From Geosiphon pyriformis (taxonomy: Eukaryota; Glomeromycota; Glomeromycetes; Archaeosporales; Geosiphonaceae), in NCBI GenBank assembly GCA_016748015.1, contig JAAOMT010000777.1, forward strand, positions 66,347 through 130,346: a DNA stretch of 64,000 nt, in the 5' to 3' direction. Made by a program: the position numbers and the translations under genes. This document shows, one piece after another, positions 10,398 through 21,671 of the stretch (its first letter is position 1; the number at the start of each line of letters is the position of its first letter). Under the pieces are notes generated by a model. That model made no database searches. It saw only the letters and a list, made by a program, of their open reading frames with translations, and was not told the origin of the DNA.

Positions 10398-11379
10398 TGT
10401 TATCAGAGGTTTTTGGTCTCTTTTCTTGAATGTTGTTGATGCCTGTTTGCTGTGAATTCACGTTTCCAGGAAGTAGTTGGATCTTCAGTAACTGAATTTA
10501 TCTTCAAATTATTTCCTATAATTTGAACTTGCTGGGCTTATGAGTGGAATGGCCAATTCCATGCCAGTTGCTTTATATAGTTATGTTGTAGTAAATGTCA
10601 ACTCTTTCCCAGAAATTGCTTGTCTGAAAGCTCACTAAAAATGTGTAGTTACTTTGCTGTGAAAGTTAACTCTTCTACAGGAATCTTGTCTGTAGGCTAC
10701 CCTAATAATTGTAATAAGAAAAGAAAAGAAAAATAAAAGAAATGTAAAAGAAATAGGATTTTATCAAGGGAAACGTTTTTCTATCCAGGCCTGGAGTTAC
10801 TAACAGTTTACTGAAATTGGTAGCTAATCAATTTCAAAACATTAGTTGAGTTTTGGGGATTTTCCACGTGTACTAATTAAAGAATTTGATTTTTCGAATT
10901 ATTTGATATTTATTTCTTTTTTGTGTGTGTAGGAATGGTTTTAAGTGATAAATCTAAAGTAAGATATATTTTCTCAAAGAGAAAAGCTCTTCTTTTATAC
11001 AACTTGTCATAACACTATTCTATGAACTTGAACTTTGCTATTTTCTACAATTTTGCTGAACTAAAGATACATTTTGGCAAACTACAAGTTATTTCTGTGA
11101 ACTATTAGATATTTTGGTGAACTATCAATTATTTTGGCAAATTTCTACAAATTTTGGTGCACTTTTGAATATTACATAGTTCGGAGTATTGCATGATTGA
11201 TTGTCGCAATTAGGTTACATTTGTGTTGTATACAATTTGGGTTATTAATTAAATAATGATTTTGAACATTTTTGCTAATGTAATAAGTGATAATTTGAAA
11301 CAATAATATATGCTAATTAATGATAGGATTTATAAGATAATTTCATGCTAAATAATATCTCTAATTTCATCTGGTAACA
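10398..11379 (-). repeat. 3' LTR of gypsy B
   Basis: It runs from TGTTATCAG to CTGGTAACA (plus strand) and matches 19283-20244 and both LTRs of C. Differences from its partner are mostly transitions. It contains a block of short units of ATTTCGGCGAACTA type at about 11065-11165. Confidence 0.93.
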
Positions 11380-12067
11380 TAATCTCCTCCTCAAAACTGA
11401 GCTCTGTCAAAGTCCAAGTACTGTCTGTAATTTTCAAATAGTAATCCAAAATTATTGAAAAAATTTGGTCTGAAAATTGTTGAAATTTCAGTTCTGTGAG
11501 CTTTCCAATGTATTGAATCTTCAAAGGTCGTAAAATTGGGTTTTGTAGAACATTTTCACAGATGTAGAATAGGTCATAAAGTCTAAGAGCAGCTTTGAGC
11601 TTGTAGCAACTGTTTGTTGGTCCAGCTGTTGTCTTGAATTTGTTGTGGAGTTGTTTCTGAATAGCTTTTTTTATGAGGTTTGCTGTTGTAAGTTCCAGTT
11701 TCTATTTGTATAGTGTTTTTCCAATGTGAAAATATCTATAGATTGGAGGATATTTAGTGTTTTCTTTATTGAGACACAGTTGAAGTCTTTGTTGAATTGT
11801 AGTATTTGGTGGAATACTAATTAGAATGAGCATTAGGTTTTCTCTTAAAGCAAGCTTTAAAAGTTCTGGCAGATGAATTCCAGAATAACTTCTTGTGTTC
11901 TTCTTATATGGGTGATATTTTTGTGAATTTGGGGCTAAATTTGTAACTACTTCTGTTTGGGTATAATTAATGTGGTTTCCAGTAACAGTAATAGATAATT
12001 TGGGTATTGTTTTTAAAGTTAACATTAGTTTTTGGAATAATTGTTGAATGTTTTGAGGAATAGTCAT
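11348..12067 (-). pseudogene. Extra ORF (ORF3) after integrase, gypsy B
   Basis: It begins at an ATG (MTIPQNIQQL) 117 bases after the pol stop and is homologous to ORF3 of C over its whole length. A TAG at 11702-11704 stands where C has TGG (Trp). Past that stop the same frame runs through the polypurine tract into the LTR and ends at 11348; C, with one more T, stops before the tract, so the B extension may be a frameshift effect. No known domain, signal peptide or membrane segment is visible. The protein is Leu/Lys/Asn-rich with the conserved blocks NLAPNSQKYHPYKKN and YPPIYRYFHIGK. Confidence 0.7.
11380..11393 (-). promoter_or_regulatory. Polypurine tract of gypsy B
   Basis: On the minus strand TGAGGAGGAGATTA sits directly before the 3' LTR start TGTTACC, the usual plus-strand primer site. 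Confidence 0.75.
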
Positions 12068-12183
12068 TATAAGAAATTTGAAATAAAAGAAAATTATTTT
12101 TGGTGTATGGGTTTTTATGTTATTTTTGTTTTGTTTTTGTGAAATTGTTTCTAAATTATAAGAGAATAACTAGTAAAATTAAA

Positions 12184-13365
12184 TTAAGTGTTCAGATTGG
12201 AAGGTTGTTCAATAACAACTATTGGTTCTAAGTTTCGGAGAATATCTTCAGGATTGACTAAAGGGGAATGTATACCAATTTGTGGAATTAATGGTTCAAG
12301 ATTGTTTCTGGAATGATAGTATTTCAAATGATTTCCATGTGCAACTTTTGCTAGAATTTTGTCATCATATCTTAGCTTGTATGATCTATTGCCTAGGACT
12401 TCATGAATAAAAAATAGTCCATCCTATTTATTTTCAAATTTTCCACTCCATTGTTTTTCAGCTTTAGTTCTGTATAAGAGAACTTTGTTTCTGATTTTAA
12501 ATTCATTGGTGACTGAAGACAATTTGTCATCATGCCGTTCTTTTTGTCGAGCTTGGGAGTGTTCAATATGGGTGGGTGCTATTCATTATTTTTCTTCCAA
12601 TGTGTTAAGCAGAGTGTAGACTCTTCACTAAAGTGTTTCTTGGAAATTGTTTTTATCAATTGGTTGTGCTGAGTATGTTTCCACTGTGAAACTAATTGGT
12701 AATGTTGCTGTCCTTTCATAAGTTAAATCAAATGGTGTGTGTTTTGTGGTATCTTGTTTTAGTGTTCTGTATGCTAGCAACACTGATGGAATAAAGATAT
12801 CCCACTCTTGCTTAAAATCGGTTGAGACTTTGGCTAATGACTTACACAATGTTCTATTAAAACGTTCCACAAGTCTGTTTGTTTGTAGATGGTAAGGCGA
12901 AGACAGAGGTCTTTTGACATTGAATCATTCGCAAATTTCTTGTATCAGGTTGTTCACAAAGTGTGTCCCCTGATTGGATAAAAGTTTAATTGGACATCCG
13001 TGTCTACAAATGATATCTTTGTAGATGAAATTTGCTATTGATTTTGCATCTGCTTGTTGAATGGCTCTGGCTTCGGGCCATTTAGTAAGATAGTCTACAG
13101 CTACTGCAATATAATAGTTTCCTTAAGTGGTGATAAATAGTGGTCCAACTAAATCGATACCAACTCGGTCAAAGAGTTGTCCAACTTTGATTGGATTTAA
13201 TGGTTCAGTAGGGCGTGTTCCTTCTTTTCTTTGACAACTATCACAAGATTCAACATATTTGTGAATGTTTTTTCTTATTTGAGGCCAAAAGTAGTATTCT
13301 AGTGTTCTTTGGGTGGTGCTATCTTTTCTGAAGTGTGCTGATGAAGGATCTGAGTGCATGTTGTA
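12184..13365 (-). pseudogene. Integrase of gypsy B, broken
   Basis: Minus-strand order: zinc-binding part (HSDPSSAHFRKD, CDSCQRKEG), rve core (GIDLVGPL, DYLTKWPEAR, LLSNQGTHFVN, RLVERFNRTL) and a GPF-type module near the C-terminus, ending at a TAA at 12184-12186. The second catalytic Asp is Asn (codon 12973-12975), as in C, while A keeps Asp. Open pieces are 13123-13359 and 12628-12870; stops between them are transition-type. RT to integrase are in one frame. It would catalyse cDNA integration, but this copy is inactive. Confidence 0.87.
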
Positions 13366-14651
13366 TAATATGATCTCTTTTTCCTGTTTTTGTATTAATC
13401 TGAGTGGTTTGTTTGGGTTTTTGAAATTTCAATGATAAATAATGTTGTTGTGTAGAAAATATTGTTTGGCTTGTTGTTGTAGTCAATGTTTTTCATTTGG
13501 AGACCAATCTGTTGGGATTGTTAATGATTCCAAATATTGTTTGAGATTGTTGTAGTTTTCCAAATTCATTGTTTGTTAGCTTTTTTGGTTGGTTAAGTTG
13601 AGTGTTGGTTTTTGTGTTTTCTAATCTTGTTTTATTCTGGAGAGACAGTCAACATTGGTGTGGAGTTTTCCTGGTTTGTGATGTACTATATATTGATAGT
13701 TTGCTAGAAATCCTGTTCATCAGGTTTGTTTTACATTCAGCTGAGTATTTTTGTTCTGAAGTCATTTGAGTCCAATATCATCAGTAATAATATCGAATTT
13801 TTTAGGCCTGAGATAAAGGTTGAAATGGTGTAGGGCCCAAATTATGGCTGCTGTTTCTAGTTCTGTGGCAGGGTAGTTTTTCTCAACTGGTTTTAATGTT
13901 TTGCTAGCATAAGCAATTACTCGCTCATTTCCGTTGTCATCTAGTTGTAATAAGATGGCACCAAAAACAGTATATGAAGCATCTGTAGCTAGTTGAAATC
14001 GGTTGCTGAAATCCGGGTAGGCGAGGATTGGAGCTGTTGTCAGTTTTTTCTTGAGAATTTCAAAAGCTTTTTGGTGTTTGGTAGTTTATTTGTATTCAAT
14101 GTTCTTGGTGGTGAGCTGGTTGAGGGATTTTGCAATTTCCGAGAATCCTTTGATAAACTTCCGATAGTAGGATTCTAATCCTATGAATTCTCTTAGTTCT
14201 GTAGTGTTTCGAGGAGTTTTGAAGTTTTTGACAATGCTGATTTTTCCAGGGTTTGGTTTAATTCCATTTTTACTAATGATATGACCAAGGAAGACCAGGC
14301 TTGTTTTTCTAAAGTAGCATTTTTTGATATTGAGTTTTAGTCTTGCTTTTCATAATTGTTGAAAAACTTCTCGCAGATGTTTTAAGTATAATTTGAATGA
14401 TGGAAAATAAACAATAGTATTATCAAGATAAACGACTACTGACTTCCAAAGAAGTCCTTGGTACACAACATCCATTAATCTCTGAAATGTTGCTGGTGCA
14501 TTGCATAATCCGAAAGGCATTACATTGAACTTATAATTTCCACCTTGAGTGGTGAATGCTGTTTTGGGGTGATCTTTGGGATCCATAACAACTTGCCAGT
14601 AACCGCTTTCTAAATCTAGTGTTGAAAAGTATTTGGATTTTCCAAGGGCAT
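13366..14651 (-). pseudogene. RT catalytic part and RNase H of gypsy B, broken
   Basis: RT is seen as VMPFGLCNAPATFQRL and YLDNTIVY, with the second catalytic Asp changed to Asn (codon 14419-14421), followed by FLGHIISKNGI. RNase H follows at about 14000-13620: TDAS intact, ELETAAIIWAL, ITDD and NVDCLSR. Stops include TGA at 13762-13764, where C keeps TGG, and a TGA-TGA pair just downstream, where C has Arg-Trp. The open segment is 14350-14586. Confidence 0.85.
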
Positions 14652-16271
14652 CTAATATGTTATCAATTCAGGGAAAGGGATAGGCATCTCCAATTGTAAC
14701 ACTGTTGAGTTGTCAATAGTCAACACAAAATTGTATCTTTTCATTTTTTTTTTAACTAGCACTACAGGTGAAGCCCAAGGACTCATGGAGAGTTGGATGA
14801 GCCCATTGTTAAACATTTGTTGTACTTCTTCTTGGATGAATTGGTGGCTTTCTGGAGCAACTCGATATGCTTGTTGTCTTCTTGGTTTGGCATCTCCTGT
14901 ATAAATTTGGTGTTGGACCAAATTGGTTTTTCCTAAGTCATTGTTGTTTTCAGTAAAGATATCGGCAAATTCTGCAATTAGCTCTTTGAGCTGGCTCCAT
15001 TGTTGTGGTTCAAGTTGTCTCATGTTGATTTGAGATAGTTTTTTTATGACAACATGGTAGTTTTTAGAGCTAGGGTTCAGGTTGATTTTTGGTAGTGAAT
15101 ATCCAATAATTTCAGAGAAATCAGAGACTATTTGGGGTAATTCTTGTTGAAATATATTACTGTGAATAACTCCAATTTCTAAATTATTTAATAAAATTAT
15201 GGGGTAATTATTGGGATTGTAAAAAGTAACTTGCACTTTCTTTGTTCCTTCTGAAATATAAATGTTTGGGATCAAAATATTATGTTCCAAGCAGACTTGT
15301 TTATTGGACTCAAAAATTTGTTGTGTGGTTGTTGGCTTTGGGCAGGTGTAGATTTCCGGATGTTCTCCAAAGAGTGAGATAGTAATTGGTTGTGGAAGTC
15401 TGAGAATCTGGTAGAATTTGTTCTGTGTGTTAAGAGTTATATTAACTGGAATTGTGAATCGTTCAGTTGAACCAAAACCTTGGGTTCCTCTATTGCTTTT
15501 TCTTAATTGTTCTCTTTGATTGACTAGTTGCAAACCTGAAATGTTGATTAGGGGTAGGTAAATAACTTGGGCAATTTTTTCAGCATGTTTGATCTTGAAT
15601 GGTTTGTCAGTTTCATTTTGAAGCATTACTGTTATGTCTCCAGTATATCCAGCGTTAATTATTCCTTCTTTGACATTAATTCCTTTGCTTGCCAGAGAGG
15701 ACCGGGAGGCGATTTGAACCATCGCTTTTGGCGGGATTTCGAATGCAATTTTGAGGTTGATTTTTGTAAGAGATTTGGGTTTGAGAACAAGAGTATCCTT
15801 GCCTGGATATTTTAGGTCATATCCAGCATCAATTTCGTGTGCTTTTTCAGGTTTTATTCCTTGTCTGTTGTTGTTAAGGTATTTAAGTTGTAAAACAGAC
15901 TGATTTTTGATAAGGTAGATGGGTGTTGTTTTAATTTCTTCCGTTTCTTCAGGTTCTCTGAATTCAATTTGATTCTCATCATTTTTGCTGGGCAAGAGAA
16001 TACTAAGAGCATAACATTCAGGACACCATTGTTTATCACAAGGCATAATGCATTCTTCACATAGCCTAATGTTCATTTGCTCTAATCGTTGAATTTGAGC
16101 TTCTTGGATTGGGTAGGTGTGACTTGCAATTTGGTGGTAGACTTCTACTTTGTTTTTATAATTGAAACCAGCTAATTCCATGGTGTATTCAATGTATTCT
16201 GCTTTTTTCATTTGACAAACATCTTTTTTGGTAGCTCTATTAATTAATGCCATTGCTAGGTTGAAAATCAT
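14652..16271 (-). CDS. Gypsy B pol segment: helical/Cys region, dUTPase, RT start
   Basis: This is the longest intact reading frame of B (539 aa); its start is where a frameshifted polyprotein reopens. Residues about 1-60 continue a helical region, 65-90 hold a CEEC...CPEC cysteine cluster, and about 140-270 form a trimeric dUTPase (DAGYDLKYP, SRSSL, GIINAGYTGD, EKIAQVIYLP, RGTQGFGST). Motif 3 has Asn in place of the catalytic Asp (codon 15654-15656). Residues about 280-430 are a linker, and the last 100 start the RT (SPWASPVVLVKKK). It should supply dUTPase activity to the replication complex, but loss of the motif 3 acid argues against catalysis. Confidence 0.88.
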   Translation of the reverse strand: MIFNLAMALINRATKKDVCQMKKAEYIEYTMELAGFNYKNKVEVYHQIASHTYPIQEAQIQRLEQMNIRLCEECIMPCDKQWCPECYALSILLPSKNDENQIEFREPEETEEIKTTPIYLIKNQSVLQLKYLNNNRQGIKPEKAHEIDAGYDLKYPGKDTLVLKPKSLTKINLKIAFEIPPKAMVQIASRSSLASKGINVKEGIINAGYTGDITVMLQNETDKPFKIKHAEKIAQVIYLPLINISGLQLVNQREQLRKSNRGTQGFGSTERFTIPVNITLNTQNKFYQILRLPQPITISLFGEHPEIYTCPKPTTTQQIFESNKQVCLEHNILIPNIYISEGTKKVQVTFYNPNNYPIILLNNLEIGVIHSNIFQQELPQIVSDFSEIIGYSLPKINLNPSSKNYHVVIKKLSQINMRQLEPQQWSQLKELIAEFADIFTENNNDLGKTNLVQHQIYTGDAKPRRQQAYRVAPESHQFIQEEVQQMFNNGLIQLSMSPWASPVVLVKKKMKRYNFVLTIDNSTVLQLEMPIPFPELITY

Positions 16272-16839
16272 CTTAGCATCATGGGGGTAGTGATAAAGTT
16301 TGTTGAGAGCACTGTTGTATGCCGCATTAAAGGGTGTTCCTCTTTTTACTTTTTCTGAAATTGATAAAGCATATTGGCAGGTCTGATCACAGACTCCTTC
16401 TCTTATGGCTACATCAATCTAATTGCATTCTTCTGGTAGCATATCTCCACAAGTTAAACAAGGGGTGTTGTCCCATTTTTCACTCCTTTTTATTAGATGG
16501 CCCTATCGTTCTCTGTGGCAAGCCTTGCAGTAATAACAAGTATGATTTTCATATTCTTCTTCAGGTGAAATGCAGGCTCCCATTGACGATAGTTTTTTGT
16601 GGCAGTCCTTACATTTAAGGAGAATATAGGGGCATTGTTTCCTTGGTTCGGGTTTGAGTAAGAAATATTCCATCCAGAGATTTCGGGTTCAGAGTATGAG
16701 GTAAAATGTTCTTGTTCTGTTTCATTGGCCCAGTTGGATGTTGATCCAAGAGCCATAAATGTTTCAATGAGAGGTTTTTCTTTTTCTGGTTCAAATTCAA
16801 AAGCTGGGGCTTTTTTAGAGCATTTGTTGAATGTACCAC
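16272..16839 (-). pseudogene. Cys-rich region between protease and dUTPase, gypsy B
   Basis: Minus-strand translation, in a frame shifted from its neighbours, gives CKDCHKKL, then C...CYYCKACH, then TPCLTCGDMLPEECN followed by a helical stretch. C has the same blocks in the main pol frame (53068-53739). The pattern suggests two or more zinc-binding sites, an unusual module for gypsy elements. A TAG at 16503-16505 replaces the Trp of C. I recognise no named domain. Confidence 0.6.
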
Positions 16840-17482
16840 AAGTGGCAGGTACTCGGGCGTGTTGTTCTTGGTAGAAGATTGTTAATTCTTGTGTTTCCCA
16901 ATTCAAATTAGCATTGGCTTTTTGAAGCCAATCATTTCCGACAAGAGCTTGGTATTGGGCTGCGTCCATTATAAGAACTTTGACTGGAATGATGATTCCA
17001 TCAAGAGTGAACAGAAAATTGTCAATTTCTCCTACTGGGGTCTTTTTCATGCCATCAGCAGTGATGATTACTGTTTGAGCTGGTCGGTTGACATTTTTCT
17101 TTAACTGTTGCATTAACTGGTAGATAATAATGCTTCCGGCAGATCCACTGTCTAGGATTAAGCAAATTGCCTTTCTTTCAACTTCTGCTTCAGTGTACAT
17201 AGTAGTGATTGCTTTTTGTTCATTAGCGGATGTATTGCTAAGCAGGAATGGTGACTTATTTGCTTCGAACTTAAAAGGGAATATATCTGAAAGGTTAGCA
17301 TTTTCAGTAATTTTGGCTGGTGGGATTGTGGTGGGAGTATAGGAAAAGTTTTGTTGTTGTGCTGCAGCTCTACCTTCCAAATGTGCAGTATGGTAAAAAT
17401 TCTGTTCTTTTGGCATTGTTAAATAACTGGGTTGAGTGTGGTAGTGGTTGGGTCTTAGTTGAGTGAAATTTTGGGGAACCAA
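16493..17482 (-). CDS. Gypsy B retropepsin-like protease segment
   Basis: The 329-aa open frame is continuous with gag. After a low-complexity Gln/Pro-rich lead of about 70 residues it shows an aspartic protease: LILDSGSAGSIIIYQLM (catalytic D-S-G), a flap-like region, and ALVGNDWLQKANANLNW, the second conserved block of retropepsins of this group. The last 60 residues run out of frame after an indel near 16840. It would cleave the Gag-Pol polyprotein. The start is not a true initiator. Confidence 0.85.
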   Translation of the reverse strand: MVPQNFTQLRPNHYHTQPSYLTMPKEQNFYHTAHLEGRAAAQQQNFSYTPTTIPPAKITENANLSDIFPFKFEANKSPFLLSNTSANEQKAITTMYTEAEVERKAICLILDSGSAGSIIIYQLMQQLKKNVNRPAQTVIITADGMKKTPVGEIDNFLFTLDGIIIPVKVLIMDAAQYQALVGNDWLQKANANLNWETQELTIFYQEQHARVPATCGTFNKCSKKAPAFEFEPEKEKPLIETFMALGSTSNWANETEQEHFTSYSEPEISGWNISYSNPNQGNNAPIFSLNVRTATKNYRQWEPAFHLKKNMKIILVITARLATENDRAI

Positions 17483-17539
17483 TTGGTTGTTTGAACTGAT
17501 TCTATTGTTGTGTACTTGGTATTGGTTTTGTGATGTGAA

Positions 17540-19264
17540 TTGATTTTGTGTAGTTAGTCTTTGAGCAGGTACTTGATAATGTTGTGTGGGTGGTTGTTGG
17601 TATTGCTGTTGGATTGGCTGTGGGGTGGGCTGATAATAGTTATTTTGGTATTGGGGTTTTGGTGGATAGTAAGCTGGTGGTAGTGGTTGATAATAAGATT
17701 GCTGTGGTAGAGGGTAACGTTAATTACTCTTATTTTGTTGGTCTCATTATAGCTTTCTGCAATCTCTTTTCCAGTGGTCTGAGATTCCACAGTAATGGCA
17801 ATTCTGAGGCTGGTTATTGGAAAGTAGTGCAAAGTTATTTTGATTTCGTCTTTGGGGTGGTTGATATCTTTGGGGTTGCTGTTGTTGTTAATTGGTAAAA
17901 TAGTTTTCAATTTTCTTTGTGAGTTGGTCAATTTTTTCCTCAACTGCTAAGCTGGTTTCTCCAATTGCCAAATTTACAAGTTTTGTGCAATTGGTCTCTT
18001 TCATGGCCATTTCATATCTTTTCGCATGCTGTATGGCAGAGTTCAAATTTTCTGGGGCATGTGAGCGAACCTTTTTAATTAGTTTATCTTTTAGACCAGC
18101 GATAAATTAATCCAAGATTTGAGCATCAGAATAATAATTGTTTGTTTCGAGTTGGTGAATTTGTCTGAAAAGTTTGTTGAATTTCCCAATATAAGTCATA
18201 ACAGATTCGGAGGGTTCTTGTTTGATATTTCGAAAATGGTTGCGAAGGGTGATGGAGGTATTATTGTTGGTAAACTGTTCAAGGAAGGCTGCTTTGAAAG
18301 CGTTTCAATTATTGAATAGGGTGGCCAAGTTTTCAAACCATTCTTCTGCTGTTTCTTTGAGAAAGTAGGGAATTGTTCTTAACATTCTGGCAGCATTCCA
18401 TCCATTTGTATCTCCAGCTTTAGTAACTTAGTCGAGCCATTCTTGGGAACTGGTCTCAATGTCTTCTCCATTAAATTCAGAGATTTTTGTGATGTAGGTT
18501 GTCATTTTGTCTTCTTCATTTTCACTAACTATTGATTTTTCTTCAGATATTATGGATTTGTTTTTTTCGTTTGCTGCTGTCTCAGAATGTTCACTTTGAT
18601 TTTCAGCTAGAAAGTCAAGGAGATTGCAACTAGTTTGAAGGGGTTCTTGTTGTCTGGTGGAACTTCTGAGTGATGTAAAATCTTCTGGTTTTGCAAATCA
18701 ATTTAAGTGTGAATTAGGTGTTTGTGCTTGTGCAAGTGAAGCTGGAAAAGATGTGATAGTAAGTGGAAATTTTGAACTGGTTCCTTGTTCAGGTGTTTGT
18801 AAATGTTTGGCAGTTGTTTTTGGTAGTGTTGGAGTATTTGGGGTAGTATTTGAGTATTGCTTCAATTTGTTTTTGCCTTTGTTGCTTGTTTCTGTTTTCG
18901 ATTCAAAATCAATAGAGTATTGAGACTGCACTGGATATGTTTCTTTACAGTATTTGATAATGTTAAAATTAAGTTTGTGAAAGTAAGTGGCAAGTGTTTC
19001 ACTGTTAAGGTCTTCTGTTCCCAATTGTGAATAGTGCACTAAATTATTGTAGAGGTTGCTTCTAACTTCTGAAATGTTGTAGTTTCCAAAAAGATAATTG
19101 TTGATGCAGTTTTCAATGTATTGGTATACTGATTTTTTGATGACTTCAATTCCGTCTGGAATGTTGAATCTTTGCTTGCAGTGGGTGTAAATTGATTGGT
19201 AATACTCTAGAGTTGTTGCGTCTGGTGTGGTCACTACTTTGAATTTGTTGTTGCTGTCTTATTT
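17540..19264 (-). pseudogene. Gag of gypsy B, broken
   Basis: Minus-strand translation gives an N-terminal region (TTPDATTLEYYQSIYTHC), a Ser/Pro-rich middle, a retrotransposon Gag domain (MLRTIPYFLKETAEEWFEN, then FLEQFT and GLKDKLIKK) and a zinc knuckle CHYCGISDHWKRDC at about 17760-17801. Stops such as those near 18670, 18430 and 18320 break it. No in-frame ATG precedes the MTTYITKI segment near 18508, about 250 codons in. Gag would form the particle and bind RNA. The frame continues into the protease without a shift. Confidence 0.85.
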
Positions 19265-19282
19265 CCATGGGAGAGCACCAAA
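19265..19282 (-). promoter_or_regulatory. Candidate primer-binding site of gypsy B
   Basis: TTTGGTGCTCTCCCATGG on the minus strand starts at the LTR edge. A TGG two bases inside is usual for a tRNA-complementary site. The motif recurs in C, E and F. I could not match it to a particular tRNA. Confidence 0.55.
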
Positions 19283-20244
19283 TGTTACTGGAGGTTTTTG
19301 GTCTTTTTTTTTGAATGTTGTCAATGTCTGTTTGCTGTGAATTCACGTTTCCAGGAAGTAGTTGGACCTCCAGTAACTGAATTTATCTTCAAATTATCTC
19401 CTATAATTTGAACTTGCTGGGCTTATGAGTGGAATAGCCAATTCCATACCAGTTGCTTTATGTAGTTATGTTGTAGTAAACATCAACTCTTTCCTAGGAA
19501 TTGCTCGTCTAGAAGCTCACTAAAAATGTGTAGTTACTTTGCTGTGAAAGTTAACTCTTCTACAGGAATCTCATCTGTAGGCTACCCTAATGATTGTAAT
19601 AAGAAAAGAAAAGAAAAATAAAAGAAATGTAAAAGAAATAGGATTTTATCAAGGGAAATGTTTTTCTATCCAGGTCTGGAGCCACTAACAGTTTACTGAA
19701 ATTGGTAGCTAATCAATTTCAAAATGTTAGTTGGGTTTTGGGGATTTTTCACGTGTAATAATTAAAGAATTTGGTTTTTCGAATTATTTGATATTTATTT
19801 CTTTTTTGTGTGTATAGGAATGGTTTTAAGTGATAAATCTAAAGTAAGATGCATTTTCTCAAAAAGAGAAGCTCTTCTTTTATACAACTTGTCGTAACAC
19901 TATTCTATGAACTTGAATTTTGCTATTTTTTACAATTTTGCTGAACTAAAGATATATTTCGGCAAACTACAAGTTATTTCTGTAAACTATCAATTATTTC
20001 GGCAAATTTCTACAAATTTCGGCAAACTTTTAAATGTTACATAGTTTGGGGTATTGCATGATTGATCATTGCAATTAGGTTACATTTGTGTTGTGTACAA
20101 TTTGGGTTATTAATTAAATAATGATTTCAGACATTTTTGCTAATGTAATAAGTGATAATTTGAAATGATAATATATGCTAATTAATGATAGGATTTATAA
20201 GATAATTTCATGCTAAATAATATCTCTAATTTCGTCTGGTAACA
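19283..20244 (-). repeat. 5' LTR of gypsy B
   Basis: TGTTACTGG to TGGTAACA on the plus strand, paired with 10398-11379. It lacks one of the short ATTTCGGCGAACTA-type units, which accounts for most of the length difference. In the minus orientation this is the promoter LTR. No convincing TATA box was identified. Confidence 0.93.
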
Positions 20245-20248
20245 TCAT
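20245..20248. repeat. Target site duplication of gypsy B, right copy
   Basis: TCAT directly after the LTR end TAACA, matching 10394-10397. Confidence 0.7.
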
Positions 20249-21632
20249 TAACAAAGGCTTCAGCAGTGAAAAAAGAAAAAAGCCCAGTCTGAGATTCAGC
20301 GTGACCATTCCTAAAGACAAAATGGGAATTGAGTCTATACCCATACACACTCTCCTGATGCTTAATTTCACACAAAAGAGGATCATAAAATATGCACTAA
20401 AGAAGAGAGGAAAAAACTTCTCCTTGGTCCAACCCATTATGTACATGATAACTATCAGTCAAACCAAAATCTGTCATAACTTGATTGATCTGATTTCTAT
20501 GAATATTACCGAAAAAACGAATAAACCTATCACACATTTTGATCCTAACCAAACATTTCTTAAGGTGCTCTCATCCAACAGAATTGTATGCTTTTCACAT
20601 GTCTTGTAACACTAGCCAGAGCTCCCGATTTTTTTCCAAAGCATCCTCAACAACTGAACTAATAGCAAAAATAGGAATCTGGGTAGTAGTACCTTTCAAA
20701 ACTGAAAAATTATCTCCACAAAAAACGTCATAAGCACTGCACGCCAGTAATATCCTGTCAGAGAGAATTTTAGATAGAATCTTACAAGCCGTTTCGATTA
20801 AAGTTATAGGTTGGGTATTTGTAAGGACACTCTTCCACTCGTATGGTTTAGAGATCATTGAGACCCAAGCTTCTTTCCAAGGACCAGGCACAGATTCATG
20901 AAACAGACAAGAATTTAGAAACACCAAAAGCATATCTAGAACAGACCTATCACTATGCATCTACAGTTCATTTGAGATACCCAAAAGACCAGCAGTCTTG
21001 CCAATAGGCAGATCAGAAACCACGCTAAACAATTCCAAAAACTCAATTGGTTGCATAACACCAGAAAAAGCCTCATCAAAAATGTAACTTAACAGTCAAT
21101 ACTGACAATGCCACACTTTAGGGATATCGGAAATCACACTATGCTTTCTAGTCTATCCTTCCATGATTTCATTCACCTTTGATCTCACAGGACCAAGTTC
21201 CAAAATCAGCTCATTGTCTACAACCAAGTGATCCAAAATGATCTTATGGAAAGGGCACTTCAAGATGCTTCAAATAGTGTGACCCTTGTTCAGCTCAAAA
21301 CTTTTCATCCTCTTATTGATTGCTGATTTGATATGAGATTCCTCTATGTGTTTCGATTCCGCTATTTTAAGTAAGTGATAAGTTTTCCTGATCTTGGAAA
21401 GAGCTGACCAAACAGTATCAAGAGGAAAACCAAAGAGGAAGAGAGATCTGACCACAGAGGCAGTTCTATCATTAAGAGAACCCCAGACATCCAACAGTGA
21501 AATGAATTTGTCACAACAGATTGATTGAGAAGCCTTAACCAGCCTTAATACCAAAAGTTCTAACTTGTGAAATTTGGATAATTCCTTAGTAAAGACACCA
21601 TCATAGTCCTTAAACCATCTCTTCTTAAACAC
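20249..21632 (-). pseudogene. LINE L1 ORF2: reverse transcriptase
   Basis: Minus-strand RT blocks are a SKPYEWKSVLTNTQPITLIE segment, KILSKILSDRI, GDNFSVLKGTTTQ, and LWLVLQDM with the first catalytic Asp. The FVDD box is interrupted by gypsy B: the two sides read AFVN and DTIW when joined, so one Asp is Asn. Open pieces are 20595-20960 and 21270-21632 (the linker after the endonuclease). Several stops occur between them. Confidence 0.82.
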
Positions 21633-21671
21633 CTCATTAGCTGAAAAAACTATTGTCTTGTGAACAATGTC

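Larger units (their letters stand above)
10398..20244 (-). mobile_element. Full-length Ty3/gypsy retrotransposon B
   Basis: Two LTRs of 982 and 962 bases bound a 7.9-kb interior coding, right to left, for Gag, protease, a Cys-rich/helical region, dUTPase, RT, RNase H, integrase and an extra ORF. A 4-bp TCAT duplication flanks it. It sits inside the RT gene of LINE L1. Many stops and a few frameshifts inactivate it. LTR ends are TGTTA...TAACA. C is its close relative. Confidence 0.93.

Noticed and set aside
10198-10461. ORF starting in the gypsy B LTR and running into LINE RT
   Set aside because: A chance fusion made by the insertion; the LTR part is not coding in other copies.
10571-10579. 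TATATA-like box in the B 3' LTR
   Set aside because: The other three LTRs read TATGTA; the TATA form looks like a G-to-A change, not a conserved promoter.
15690-15735. GGTTCGAA-like, tRNA-looking GC-rich stretch
   Set aside because: It is part of the dUTPase coding region and no cloverleaf can be drawn.
17584-17898. Plus-strand ORFs of about 100 aa opposite gag (also 54567-54881)
   Set aside because: Antisense of the Gln/Pro-rich end of gag; hydrophobic Val-rich translation is a shadow of CAA/CAG codons.
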